From Otis tarda (Eukaryota > Chordata > Aves > Otidiformes > Otididae): DNA of 64,000 nucleotides. The position numbers and the translations under genes are program-made. The notes beneath the pieces were generated by a model, which was not told the origin of the DNA, ran no database searches, and worked only from the letters and a program-made list of their open reading frames with translations. Shown here piece by piece: positions 48,088-60,018 of the stretch (positions are counted from its first letter, which is position 1; each line of letters starts with the position of its first letter). Location: the NCBI GenBank assembly GCA_026413225.1, contig CM048553.1:135748190-135812189 (forward strand). Reading direction: 5' to 3'.

Positions 48088-49225
48088 TGTTGTACTTCAG
48101 CCCCGATCGGGACCAGACTATTCAGTCTCTCTCCTGCTCCCCCCACCCTCCGAGAGAATAGGGGGAGATGATATAAGGAAAAATGGCTCGAGGTTTGAGA
48201 TAAGGACGGGGAAAAAATCCTTAAAGTTACCGTTATGGGCAAAACAGACTTGACTTGGGGAAAAGTATTCATTTATTTCTAAAACTAGCAGGAGAATGAG
48301 ACAGGGAACTAAATAACCTCCCCCCACCCCTCCCTCTTCCCGGGCTTAACATTATCTCTACTACCTTCCCCTCCCGAGCGGCACAGGGGGGAAGAGGGAA
48401 TGGTGTCACGGTCAGTTCATCACACATTGTTTTATGCCGCTGTGTCATTGTCGGGGAAAGAACTCCTCGCATTCGTCCTCTGCTCCATTGTTGGGTCCCT
48501 CCCATGGGCCACAGTCCTTCGTGAAACCGCTCCAGCGTGGGTCATGTCTTCCACAGGGTGCAGTCCCTCCAGAACAGCTGTCCCAGCGGGCCCTCCATGG
48601 GCCACAGCCTCCTTCAGGCCTCCATCTGCTCCGGCGTGGGGTCCTCCACGGGCTGCAGGTGAATCTCTGCCCCTCCGTGGACCTCCATGGGCTGCAGGGG
48701 GACAGCCTGCTCCACCATGGTCATCACCACAGGCTGTAGGGGAATCTTGGCCAGGAGCCGCATTACTCCTCCCCCTCCTTCTTCACTGACCTTGGCGACT
48801 GCAGCCTTTCCTCACAACAGGCTGGCAGATGTCTCTCAGGATCCTTTTTACATCTCATTCACATCTCATCTCCTCTCCACTTCTTGCAGCCAGGCCGGGC
48901 CGAGTTGGGCCCAGTCGGCTGCCCGGTGGGAGGCCAGAGGGTGAGGCCTGCAAGGCCCACAAGGCTCGTGCCTCCCCTCTCTGCCCCCGCTCAGTGTCTT
49001 CACATCTTCTCTTCTCTTTCTTTTTTTTTCCTGTTTTCCCCTTCTTAAATACATTATCGCAGAGGCGTTATCATGGAACATTCTGCTACCAATTGACTTG
49101 GCCTTGGCCAGCAGCGGGTCCAACCTAGGCCTGGCCGAGTCCACTGAACAAAGGGGAGCGACTTCTAGCAGTTTCCTACAGATGCTACCACCTTAGGCCC
49201 CCCCTCACTAAACAAAACCAGAACA
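48088..49225 (-). mobile_element. Solo LTR, ERV family A, copy 4
   Basis: A 1138-bp LTR in minus-strand sense with perfect 5-bp target duplications AGTGC (48083-48087 and 49226-49230). The TATA-like motif is the complement of CTTAAATA near 49045. The poly(A) signal is the complement of TTTATT near 48271. It carries the same internal G-rich repeat array as the other copies. Diverged from copies 1 and 2 by many CpG-type changes, so an older insertion. No provirus body. Confidence 0.92.
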
Positions 49226-49230
49226 AGTGC

Positions 49231-52099
49231 TAAAATTATTTTTTTTGTTCTTTTAAAAGAGATGAAATCAAATAGCTTAAGACTCAAACTGACCTACTTT
49301 AAGTTTCTTATGGTTTTCTGTGGATTAAAAGAAAATCATCCCATACATGTTTGGAGTCCGATACTCCTCCTCAGATTAAACTTAAATGAAGGCAAGCTTC
49401 CTTGAAGATGGTGGAATTGCTCCAGTGTAAAGTTGGCTCTGTTGTGAGGGTAATCAAGCCAGTTAGTGGCAATACAGAAAAGACGACGGCAGTTTTACCC
49501 ATGGGAAGTAGATATACTTACTTTAGTCTCTGCAGGATATCCCTCTCACTGCACTTTACTTCAGAGAGTACAGTCAATAGAAAAAATACATTGGTCACAT
49601 TCTGAAAATTATACTTACCTAAGGCAATTATTAGCAGTTTGAGTTTCTAGTGTTCAAAACACTTAAAAGCGAGATCTGCAGCTCTACATACTGAGATCCA
49701 AAGGCTGCCAGATAGGTATACAGGTTCCTCACTCATCTTAATGAAAAAAGAGAATGTAAGATCAGGGAAAATTTAGTCCTACTCAGATTGGCTTCCCCTT
49801 GGTCTCTCCAGTAACTCTGTGTTTGAAATATAGTCATTACCATTTTGTAATGTGGGAAAAGCTGTAGCCTTGCAGTTAAATAATGTACCTTAGCATCAAG
49901 GGTTTCAGATGTATTTCTCAATTTTCCTTGCACTGTGTGAGTAGTGTAATTGTTCTTCTTCCTCATATGAAAAAGATCTGTATATTTCCAATTTGTCACG
50001 ATTAAAAAATCGGTTGTCTCTAGAGTAGTATTTGATGTCATTACAGTTTGGCCCAGGTTCTCTTTTCTACCTCAGCTCCACTCAGTGCAAGAATAGACTT
50101 GGGCAAGTAGAAACTAATAATACTTTCATCCTTAAAACTGAATGGTGCTAGTTCCTACCCCAGTGGCATGTGGTCCAGCTACAGGCACACCAGTATGTTG
50201 AGGGTCTGTGCAATATAGAAATATGCAAAATATCTGTGGAGGAAGTAGACTGGATGTTACCAGAAGCAATAAAATTCAGCAGATTTTGAATTTTCAGCTG
50301 AGGAAACTGGACTGTGGGGAGGATAGACACATAAATAGCTAGAAACTTCTACCTCAAATGTGCCTCTGGATGTGCATCCATAGGGCATGCTGGTCCACCT
50401 GGTGTTGCAAAGCTACATCTCATCTGGCTTCCACTACATCGTTGTCCTTGGCAGTAGCATGTTAGTTGCTTAGTCAGAACCATACCCACAGTTACACCTG
50501 TGATGTTTGCATACAATTTCCCAGAAATTATGATGTTTAGCTGTAGTGAGAAAATGTGTACACAGATATTCTTAAAGTGTCACTTTTTAGGGAAATAATG
50601 TGAAAATTGAAACTGCAAAATTTAAATTAAAAGTTCTTTAACAAACCAGAAACAAATTAGCTGCCACTTAAAAATGTCATGAACTGATGTAAATAACACA
50701 TTGAACACGCAGAAACACCTTATTTACTAACATTTTCAGATAAGAAATTGTACTGGGCTTAAACAAAGCCAACTTTGAATTACACTGTCCAAATGCATGC
50801 AGGAAATACTGCCTGATCTGATTCTATAAATTCTAACAGATGTAATGTGTTCATCTTTTACACTGAAAACCAAAGAGAAAGCAGATTTTCTTTCTTTCAG
50901 AGTGGCAGTGTACCCTGGAGAGGGATGAATATGAAACTTGGGGACCACAATGTACACACTACTTTAGAAATCTATGGAAACCCAACGATTTGCAATCAAT
51001 GAGATGTTCCTTAAAAGGGAGTGCAATACCATCAGTGTAGCTATGCCACATTTTTCTCTGCCTGAAATAATTGGTCATATGTCCTCTGACTTGTAGGTGC
51101 TGGAACAACAACTTACTCTCTCTAAACTGATACTGTTTCTGATGACCAATCCCCACGCCCAGGGAATGCTTCTGTGCATGTCATGCGCATGTTTTTGTTT
51201 TTCTCCTCTGTCTTGTGTGCATTTACAGGGAGAAATTTAAGATATTTTTGTGTCAATACAGTCTAATTTATCATCTGTTTTTTTGTATAGCTTAGTGAAG
51301 GGAAGACCCTTCAAAAAGATGCAAAGACGTTACGTAAAAAATTGAGATCCTAAGGGCTGTGTGGCTTGAAAAAGTTAATACAAACTCTGATTAAGGTTTG
51401 AGGCAATTTGCATAAAACAATGGCAACAAATAATCCAAGAATTGCAATATCAAATGTCATAAATCCAGACTTAGAGGTACACAGACTCCTGTGTCTGGCT
51501 ATTTCTTGGAGCAGCTTTAAGAGATCATTTGGGGTTGCAGCCACCAAAACCATAAAATTCTGTGCTTGTTTTTTTTTTTTTTTTAATGAAGAGTAGGTAC
51601 CCAAGAAAAATTTAGTCTTATTTATACTGCATGCTCTATTATTCTTCTTTGAAGTGTCAGAGAAAAAAACATGGAAAAAAAATAAGTACAGAGATGAATG
51701 CAAATGTAATATGGAAAAGCAAAGCTATTAAATTAGTTTTTGAGATGAAACAAAATATTTCATTGTGGGGATAGATTAATAGTAGTTTCAAGTCACCTGA
51801 ATTTGTGTTACTTTACTCTTCTATAAGAGTAAAGCAGAACTTAAATAAAGCAGAACTCTTAGGAAACAACTTCAATCATTTCTTTAGAGGATCAGAACTC
51901 ATAAACTTGCACAGATGAATAAATGCAAGTAGCTGTAACTGAAGCCTAGGGCCTAAATCACTTGCAGAACCCAAACTTGATTTTACTAATGTGAGTCTGG
52001 GACCTGCTCTGTGTGGTAGGCACCCCCTAGCACATCTGTGTAGACGAAACACAGCTGCTTCAGCAACAGTAGCATGTACAAAGTCTGGAACTGCAGAAA
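49231..52099. other. Intergenic DNA without recognised features
   Basis: AT-rich unique DNA. A donor-like ACTTACC (minus strand) near 49614 is isolated. A 117-codon minus-strand frame at 51350-51703 includes a poly-Lys stretch and lacks support. Confidence 0.5.
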
Positions 52100-52490
52100 A
52101 ATGAAGAAACTTCTTGAGGTCATCTCATCCAACTCCTGCTCAAATCAGGGATGGCCTAGGGCATTTGCTCAGGACCTTGTCCAGTCAAGTTTTGAATACC
52201 TTTGAGGATGAAAATTACTTAGATGGGTAAGCTGTTCCTGTGGCTGATCACCTTCACTGTCATCTTTTTTTTTCCTAATATCTGCACCTATCACTCATCA
52301 TCCTATTGCTGTACACCACCAAGAACATTCTGAATTCATCATCTCCCTGCCCCATTAGGCAGCATCTCCAGCTAAGTCATCATTACCCTTCTCCTGAAAA
52401 CTGAACAAATCTGGCTCTCAATTTCACTCTGCGTGCCATGAGCTTGAACTTGCTGTCCATTTGGGTGACCTCTGCTGGACTCACTTCGGT
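52100..52490 (-). mobile_element. Ancient CR1 remnant
   Basis: Weak collinear similarity to a minus-strand CR1: GAGGTCATCTCATCCAACTCCTGCTCAAATCAGGG, then a CTGTTCCTG..TGATCACC block, CCTAATATCTGCACC, and CTCCTGAAAACTGAACAAA. It retains the order of the CR1 3' region but is heavily diverged. Confidence 0.65.
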
Positions 52491-55086
52491 GTGACATCTC
52501 TGTATCCCTCTTTAAGTTTCTGTTATATGTAAAGTGCAAGGGATGGTTTTGGTTTTTCTGGTTAATACCTGCAACATCCATTCACTGTTTGTAAGGAGCA
52601 GGAGAAAAATAAACAGAGTATGGTACTCAAAGCATCTTTTCCAGCTTGTTTCTGCTGCTTAGTGCAAGAGTTTCACAGCAAAAGAAACTGTTCATCTGCA
52701 GCACAGCTATTTTTTACAATTTCAAACCAAACAGTTTTAGAACTGTAATAATGTGTCTGAATGACCTAGGACAAACGAGGTTGCTAGGAAGCCAAATGTT
52801 ATTTATCCAGGGAATTCAAAGAGAAGAACGAATTTAGATACAGCTGTGTAAGAGTTTGGAAATACAAGACACTCACATAGTCGTAATTCTGTCCTACTCC
52901 TTCATTTGCAGAGGAAGATCACATGTAGTGGTTAAACCACTTAATTTAACCTTAGTTCACAGCCACTAAAATGCCATAATCAGAAGTGTAGAGTTTTGTG
53001 TGATGTCAGAAAATGAAAAAGTTAATGTTCCACTCTAAGTGAAACTTCCTTGTAATAGAGAATATTAACATAAATCTCCACATACAGATTCTGTGCAATA
53101 TTTCAGTGGCTTATAGTTAGAGGTAAATGAAGCCCTGCTGTGAATCCTGACCTTTGCCTTTTATGACTTTCCCAAAGCCAAGACCCACACAGTGCAGGCC
53201 ATCAGGCATCTCTTCATACTGTTTTGAAAGACAACTTAGCTGTCTCAACCTACTGAAACTTCAGGGATAAACTTCAGCTTCCTCTGTCTTCACTTTCCTC
53301 TCCTCTCCCTTACCACATGCAAGGTGCTTCAGAAAGCAAGAGCTCCAAATTAATATGAAAAGTATTCTTTATCAGAGAAAAGAAATTTAGTGCTTATAGG
53401 ACCACATTGTATAAATTAAGCTTATAGATAGCTATTGTATTACACATCACCAATGTAGACTCACAACCTTCATTTTAATATACATTTTGTGTGCTGCATG
53501 AAATCTTAGCTGTGATTGAAATTAATATTAAACTGATTAAATATTTTCCTCTTTCTCCCTATGTTGTTTGCAAAAGGTCAATGTGTGTATAAACAAATTT
53601 CTCCTGGAAATCCAGAAAGGTAAAAAGCAGAACGTGCATGCAGAGAGGTATGTAATCAAATACAGAATACAACTTAAACATAAATTGTCCTATTACTGCA
53701 TTTGTAAATCTATTCTTTTCTTCTCTCCCCTCTGGCAGTCTCATGTCTCTTAAATTGTTAATGTTAGAGAAGATATGAAAGTAATAATCTAAGAGTAATT
53801 AAAATATAGTTTTAAAATTCTGAATCACTGAAACAGAAGGATAATTCAGAACCTATTGTGGGATCAAGCAGCTAAAATTAGTATCTCTGATTTTTAAATC
53901 AGCTTGATGATACAGCTAAGTAGATCTTGGTAAATCTTTCCGAAGTTCTAGATACAAAAGGAAACTTAAGTGCCATGATGCACATATCTGCAAAACCTCA
54001 GCTTGGAGGCTGGATCCAACAGTGAAAATCTCAACTGAGTTAAGTCTGGACCTAAGCTGAGACTCAAAAGCATGTGTCAAGAGCCAGGTGCTTAAACAGG
54101 CCAACAGATTGTGCCATGCAGTAGGAGCTTGCTGAAATTCTGCCTCACCTGAGTTCAGGTACTGAGGATGTACATTTGTGCAGGACTGGCTGGATCATCC
54201 CTATCTCCTTTAATGCAAACCATCTGATAATATTCAGGACGTGTAACAGATTCATGGTTACCAAACAAAGCAGGCAGTTCAAGGTCTATACACTCCTAGG
54301 TTGTGTGTGTTCTAGACACATCTACTGTGTTACAGGAGAGCGTCAGCACAGACAGGGTAGAGGGCAGTGGTGGTGTTTTTCATTCTTTTTGCTAAGTCTG
54401 AACCATTATGCAGTTGGGAATACAAGATTCAAGGGACGGTAAAAGATGACAAGCATAAGGGAGCATGCCTTTGCATTAATGTTAGGGTACATAGTGGGGA
54501 AAGGGCTGGTGCCAGTCCCCAGTCCTTGCTCCTAAGGGCATTTTATGCATTTCAAATCAAGCAGTTACTGAATAAAGGCCCCATATACTCATGAGAACAG
54601 AGTTTGGTAACCATGTTCTTCTTTTTTTTTGGAGGAGTGCCCTAGCATTACTTGTCTGTTGGTTAGGATACTGTTATGGAAAATATGAACTTCATTTCTC
54701 TTTAATATCTGGAAAGCCCAGATGTCCTGCTCCCTAGAGGAAAGTTCTGGGCTAGAGTATAAGGCTGGCAGTACTCCTTTCTCTTCAAGCCATGTATTTA
54801 ATGGGAACAGCTTAAACCGTTATGCTTTATATGAACTTCTGTGCTGGTGGTGTGTTCTTAGCATTTCTACGCAGCTTGTGAAGCCCAAACAGGCCTGCAT
54901 GTGAAACAGGGGGCACAGTTGTCAGCACAGACAGGAAACCAAGAGTTCTGACCATAAGCATTATCAAAACTTAAGATATGCAGATGCTTCTCAAGGTATG
55001 ATGTTAGTAGTTTGTATTTCTCACTTATGTGCTTCCACACCAGCTAATTTTCACCCAATTTTTAATACTTTTTTTTTTTTTTTCAG
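52491..55086. other. Intergenic DNA upstream of the defensin-like exon
   Basis: AT-rich unique DNA. I searched the plus strand for a signal-peptide exon that could join the defensin-like exon at 55087 and found none that I can support. A short stretch at 53577-53664 has an acceptor-like left edge and a GTATGT on its right, but its content is not recognisable. Confidence 0.45.
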
Positions 55087-55211
55087 TTTACAAAAAATGT
55101 AGGTGCTTGCTTTCATCCCGGGGAATGTGAAGAATAATGTGAGGAATACTATTATCCTATTCTGAAAGAGTGTTGTGGAAATAAATGCTGCAAACTGCTA
55201 CCAGTTTTCAG
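55087..55211 (+). pseudogene. Ovodefensin/beta-defensin-like exon with in-frame stop
   Basis: The exon-like stretch is preceded by a T18-class pyrimidine tract ending CAG and is followed by CAG|GTGGTA. In phase 0 it reads ...NVGACFHPGEC, then two Glu, a TAA stop (55135-55137), and then CEEYYYPILKECCGNKCCKL. Around the stop the cysteine spacing is C-x5-C-x3-C-x11-C-x3-CC, the spacing of avian ovodefensins such as gallin, with the G-x-C motif before the second Cys. These are small secreted antimicrobial or egg-white peptides. Seven Cys in about 28 codons is unlikely by chance. The stop lies between the second and third Cys, so the copy as sequenced cannot make the fold. No signal-peptide exon is identified. 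Known avian defensin genes are clustered elsewhere (chicken chromosome 3, while CNGB3 is on chromosome 2). Alternatives: a chance Cys-rich frame, or a sequencing error at the stop. Confidence 0.5.
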
Positions 55212-55591
55212 GTGGTATGTCAGCATTGGTTTAGAGAAGTGCATTAAACTCTTGTCTTCTCACTCCTTGTTCCTTTGTCTCAATAGGAGCAACAAGGATG
55301 ACAGAAACATTAGCAAACCAACAGTGCTCCCCAAACACTTCCATTTTAAAGAAAGAATATTTAAATGTTTTCTGGGCCCATTCCAGCTATTACACACAAT
55401 CAAATGCCATTCCTCCCCTCTTAATGTGAGAATGGTAGAGCTAAGAAGCAGGGAAAGATAACCAAGAGCATTTGGTGGTTCAGAGAGTTTCTAAAACCAG
55501 ACTGGAAATTAAGCTAGCTCCCCAGATGTCGTGATGTTGCATTCACTTTCTCTTACCTCCATTCTGATAATTCTGGTTGGTTTCAACAAGA
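55212..55591. other. Sequence downstream of the defensin-like exon
   Basis: If the donor at 55212 is ignored, the defensin frame stays open through this stretch to a stop at 55459-55461, over 80 further codons. The residues look non-specific (KCIKLLSSHSLFLCLNRS...). I take the openness as chance, but it is worth noting beside the exon. Confidence 0.35.
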
Positions 55592-55596
55592 CCTGA

Positions 55597-56773
55597 TGTT
55601 GTAGTTCAGCCCTGATCAGGACCAGACTATGCAATCTCTCTCTCTCCTGCTCCCCCCACCCTCTGAGAGAATAGGGGGAGATGATATAAGAAAAAAGGTT
55701 CGAGGTTTGAGATAAAGACAGAGAGAAACTCCTTAAAGTTACCATTACGGGCAAAACAGACTCTACTTGGGGAAAATTATTCATTTATTACTAAAAACAG
55801 GAGGATAACGAGACAGAGAACAAGATAACCTCCCCCCACCCCTCCCTCTTCCCAAGCTTAACATTATTTCTACTACCTTCCCCGCGCCCCCCCCCACCCC
55901 CTCCCCGAGCGGCACAGAGGGGAAGAGGGAATGGGGGCTGCAGTCAGTTCATCATGCATTGTTTTATGCCGCTGCTTCATGGTCGGGGGAAGAACTCCTC
56001 ACATTCCTCCCCTGCTCTGTTGTGGGGTCCCACCCATACGCCACAGTCCTTTGTGAAACTGCTCCAGCGTGGGTCATCTCTTCCACGGGGTGCAGTCCCT
56101 CTAGAACGGCTCCCTCAGTGGGCCCTCTACAGGCCACAGCCTCCTTCAGCCATCCACCTCCCCCAGTGTGGGGTCCTTCACGGGCTGCAGGTGGATCTCT
56201 GCTCCTCTGTGGACCTTCATGGGCTGCAGGGGGACAACCTGCTCCACCACGGTCATCACCACAGGCTACAGGGGAATCTTGGCCAGCAGCCGCATTACTC
56301 CTCCCCCTCCTTCTTCACTGACCTTGGCGTCTGCAGCTGTTCCTCTCACAAGAAAAGTTCTTCACAACAGGCTGGCAGACGCCCCTCAGAATCTCTTCAC
56401 ACCATCCAGCTCATCTCCTCTCCACTTCTTGCAGCCGGGCCAGGCTAAGTCGGGCCCAGTCAGCCGCCTGGCGAGAGGTCAGAGGGGGAGGGCTGCAAGG
56501 CCCATGAGGCCTGCGCCTCCCCCTCTGCGCCTCTGCCCCCGCTCAGCTTCATCACATCTTCTCTTCTTTCCTTTTTTTTTTTTTCTGTTTTCCCCTTCTT
56601 AAATACATTATCTCAGAGGCGTTATCACAGAACATTCTGCTACCAATCGGGTCAGCCTTAGCCAGCAGCGGGTCCGCCCTGGCCGAGTCCACTGAATAAA
56701 GGGGAGCGATTTCTAGCAGTTTCCTACAGAATCTACCACCTTTGGCCCCCCCTCACTAAACAAAACCACAACA
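55597..56773 (-). mobile_element. Solo LTR, ERV family A, copy 5 (oldest)
   Basis: A 1177-bp LTR in minus-strand sense. The flanks CCTGA (55592-55596) and CCTGG (56774-56778) are a 5-bp target duplication with one change. It carries an extra C-rich stretch near 55880-55910 and a short insertion near 56345-56365 relative to the other copies. It has the most substitutions of the five. The TATA-like motif is the complement of CTTAAATA near 56600. No provirus body. It lies about 400 bases from the defensin-like exon. Confidence 0.9.
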
Positions 56774-56778
56774 CCTGG

Positions 56779-58615
56779 AAACTGGCACCAGCTATGTGGG
56801 CGAAAGAGTGTTATACTCTGACCATGTAAGTAAAAGAATTGCAAAGTAAAGGAAGACAAGTGAGAAGAACATAACGAGCAACAGAGTGATTCATGTAAGT
56901 TACAACCTATATTTCCAGGCACAGCAGTTTGCAGTAATTTTTTTCACATGCTGTATTCTGGATTTGCACTTATTTTACAAAGTCAACCACCCCTGTATGT
57001 TTTTGTTTGTTTGTATTTTTGGTAAGCTACTAATCAGTGCTTCCTTCACATGAGGAGATATTACAAAGAATCAGTTAATTTCTGGGTGGATCTTCCCGGT
57101 GATTATGGGGAAACTTATTCAGTCCCTGTGGAGTGTTGAAAGGATGTTTCTTCCGTCTAAAAAATTCTGTCAAAACACAGTGTTTTTCATTATTCAGGTT
57201 GCTGACTGTCAGCTGACCCACTCTTGACCACTATGCCTTCTTAGCATTTTTTTTCCCTCATCTCATTAATATCCCATACATATTATTGATTTTTTAAATC
57301 TTGTCCTCTCTTAGACTGTAAGTTTTGCACAATGCGAAACATGACACTTCTATTTGTTCACAGTGCAGATTTACATTATTTGCTTATTTAAATATTTTAC
57401 TATCACTTATGAAGATTAGAATGATTTCTTTTCCTTCCTTCCCCTCTTTTCTCTCGTTCTGATTAATGTTTCAATACCTACCTTTCATTGTCTAGCAATG
57501 ACTATAATTTCTCCTCTTTCTTCTCATGAGATAAAGTAGGAAATGTCTACTAATGCTAGAGAAGGTGGAGAAGATTTTGTATAAATTGAAATGTAAAATA
57601 GCTGGCATTAAAAATGTACTGCATAGCAATGTCCCTTCAATCATGCATCATGCCATTTCAGTTTACAGTATCTCAGACTCTTTAGATGAGATGAAGGGAG
57701 CTGAAATGGTGAAAATGAGTGATTCCATCTTGCCTGCAGTGAAAGTATGATGACAGTCAGATTCCAGTCCTCCTCATTGGCATAGCTAATTAATTTTTAT
57801 ACTCTCTGAATACAACAGTTTATCCAAAATAAAGATGAAGAGAAAGAATGTTAACCCTTCTTAGGGTTTGTTTACACAGGAACATTCAGAAATATTGAAG
57901 AAAACTGGTGGAGGTCATGAAGTCAGTGCCAATGTTATAAGGATGATTCTGTAGTTAATTAAAACCATTTTACTCTTCAATTTCTTCAGTGAATGAATTT
58001 GTACAGGGATTTTATGTACACTAAGGATGAGAACTGAATTTACACTCTTAATATGTTTGCCTTACTGTTTTGAATATTGAACATACAGTCTGTAAAATAT
58101 AAGTGAGTGAGTACTAATAGTGGAATATCTAATGTAAAGCTTTCTTTTTATAATTAGGGGAAACACTTACTGAGATATTACTTGATGTAGAGTTAAGTAG
58201 AAAATTCTTGTGAGACTTCAGTGGGATCATAAAGGAATACAAATGTCCCTAAGCCCCAACTTGTAAGGAGTAGGACACTGGTCATAGCATTTATCTGTGC
58301 TAGCATGTATTCATTAATAGACATTTTCCAGTATTTAAGAATCTTCATGTGGGACCATACCAGAAGGCAGTTTAACCCAATATCCTGTCACTGAGAATAA
58401 TCAAAAGGGGATGCCTAGGAAAAGTTGTATGAAGAGTGAAAGCAGAAGTAACAAGTATATTGCATTTCCCCTGATGATCTCTCAAGACTCCAGACTTTTT
58501 TAGATCAAGCCAAATGTCATTCCTGTGCAATTGCTGACCATCAGTGGTTTTTCTTTCATGAATCTGTCCAGTCTTCCACTGAAAATATTTAACTTGTGTA
58601 AATGTTTAAGAGAAT
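56779..58615. other. Intergenic DNA without recognised features
   Basis: AT-rich unique DNA with no recognised element or exon. Confidence 0.5.
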
Positions 58616-58700
58616 TGTGGAATCATCAAATCACTTAGGTTGGAAAAGACATTTAAGATCATCAAGTCCAACCATCAACCTAGCACTGCCAAGATGCTGT
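58616..58700 (-). mobile_element. CR1 LINE, 85-bp 3' end, second subfamily
   Basis: GGAATCATCAAATCACTTAGGTTGGAAAAGAC... to CAAGTCCAACCATCAACC matches the tail of the CR1 subfamily seen at 11822, not the commoner one. Very short 5'-truncated insertion. Confidence 0.8.
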
Positions 58701-59904
58701 CCTTCATTTAGATTCTATGTCCTTCATTTAGGTTCTACAGCTAAACACGTAACAAACAATTGAAGAGACTGAGCTAGAGATTTCCATATACATAAGAAAA
58801 GAAGAAATATACAGATTCAATATATGGACCCTTTTTTTTTTCTTTCATTTCAAATTATTTTCAAGCAAAATCTGGAGTATAAAGTTCTTTGGTTTTATTG
58901 AAACCCATGAAAATTAGAAAACAAGGAACACATTTGTTGTCTTTGTACGTCTTAGCATACTGGAGTATTTGGAAAGACTTGGTAACACTTCCATTGTTCA
59001 GGGTGTCTTGGTATTAGAAGTACAACAGATTCCAAACCAGATATTTTTAAAAGATGTAATAGTTTTAAAATTATGATTTTTACTTGCAACTAGTTTGAAT
59101 CAGAAAGTTTCTACCATATGGCAGAGAAAGAATATGAAACCATATGCATCCAGCACTGGGACCGTGTTCCCGAGAAAAAAACAGTTTGCTATTTTTATAC
59201 TGGCCAGCAGGTGTCAATACCCCAAGTGAAGAGGCAGCCCAGCAGCCAGATACAGTTAGAGAGTGAGGCTGGAACAAGGAATATATGTATTTTGGATGTC
59301 TCACTTTGAAAGCTTACTTTGTGCAGTTCTTCTGTGCATCATCACCACCAGGAAGGAAGCCATCTTCTGCGGGAAAAGGGAAACTGAGCAACCTTTCCAT
59401 CCAGAAAGGAAGTACCTCAGTTTTGTTTCCTACTCGTCCTAGTAATAGTATTTTTATTCCCCATCCCCACAGCTCCAAAGCTCTGTGGTCTCTGACTTCA
59501 GCCTTCAAGTCTCTGTGATCCCTAGCCAGTCTGGCCAAATCCATCCAAACAGTACAAATGTGTCTGAGAGGGGGACACTTGGCTGTTCTGATCGGTGCAA
59601 TGGACTTAAATGAAAGCTATTGAAGTGCTATTGCACCCTATCTATTTTTCTCCTAAATGTGCTACTCTAATACAAATTAATGGATATTTTTCTATTTGAG
59701 ATCATCATACCTATTAGCTGCTAAAGTGAAAAAATCTTAGATTTGTTTTCAACACAATTTTCAACAATTTATATGATCATGTGTATGTAATCCCTTTTTG
59801 GAGCCATTTTAGACTTTTGTGAAATAGAGTCTTGTAACCACACTTGTTTAGTGTGGTTACAAGACACATCCTGCCTAGATTAGGCTTTGGAACTTTTTCA
59901 ATTA
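58701..59904. other. Intergenic DNA without recognised features
   Basis: AT-rich unique sequence. Opposite-strand frames near 59080-59544 overlap each other and have no support. Confidence 0.5.
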
Positions 59905-59909
59905 ATAGT

Positions 59910-60013
59910 TGTTCTGGTTTTATTTGAGGGGGAGTGGAGGGGGGCCGGTGGCGGCTACAGGATATGTCTCTGGCCACCCAGTGGTTGCTTCCACCATTGT
60001 AAGCACTACGACA
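59910..60013 (+). mobile_element. Miniature 104-bp LTR-termini element
   Basis: Starts TGTTCTGGTTTT, identical to the first 12 bases of LTR family A (sense strand of copy 1), and ends ACTACGACA, identical to the last nine. It is flanked by perfect 5-bp duplications ATAGT (59905-59909 and 60014-60018), the same duplication length as the full LTRs. The interior (about 80 bases, G-rich, with GGTGGC...GCCACC inverted repeats) lacks the TATA-like box, the repeat array and the poly(A) signal. It is either a solo LTR that lost its middle after insertion or a deleted form that inserted as such. Confidence 0.7.
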
Positions 60014-60018
60014 ATAGT

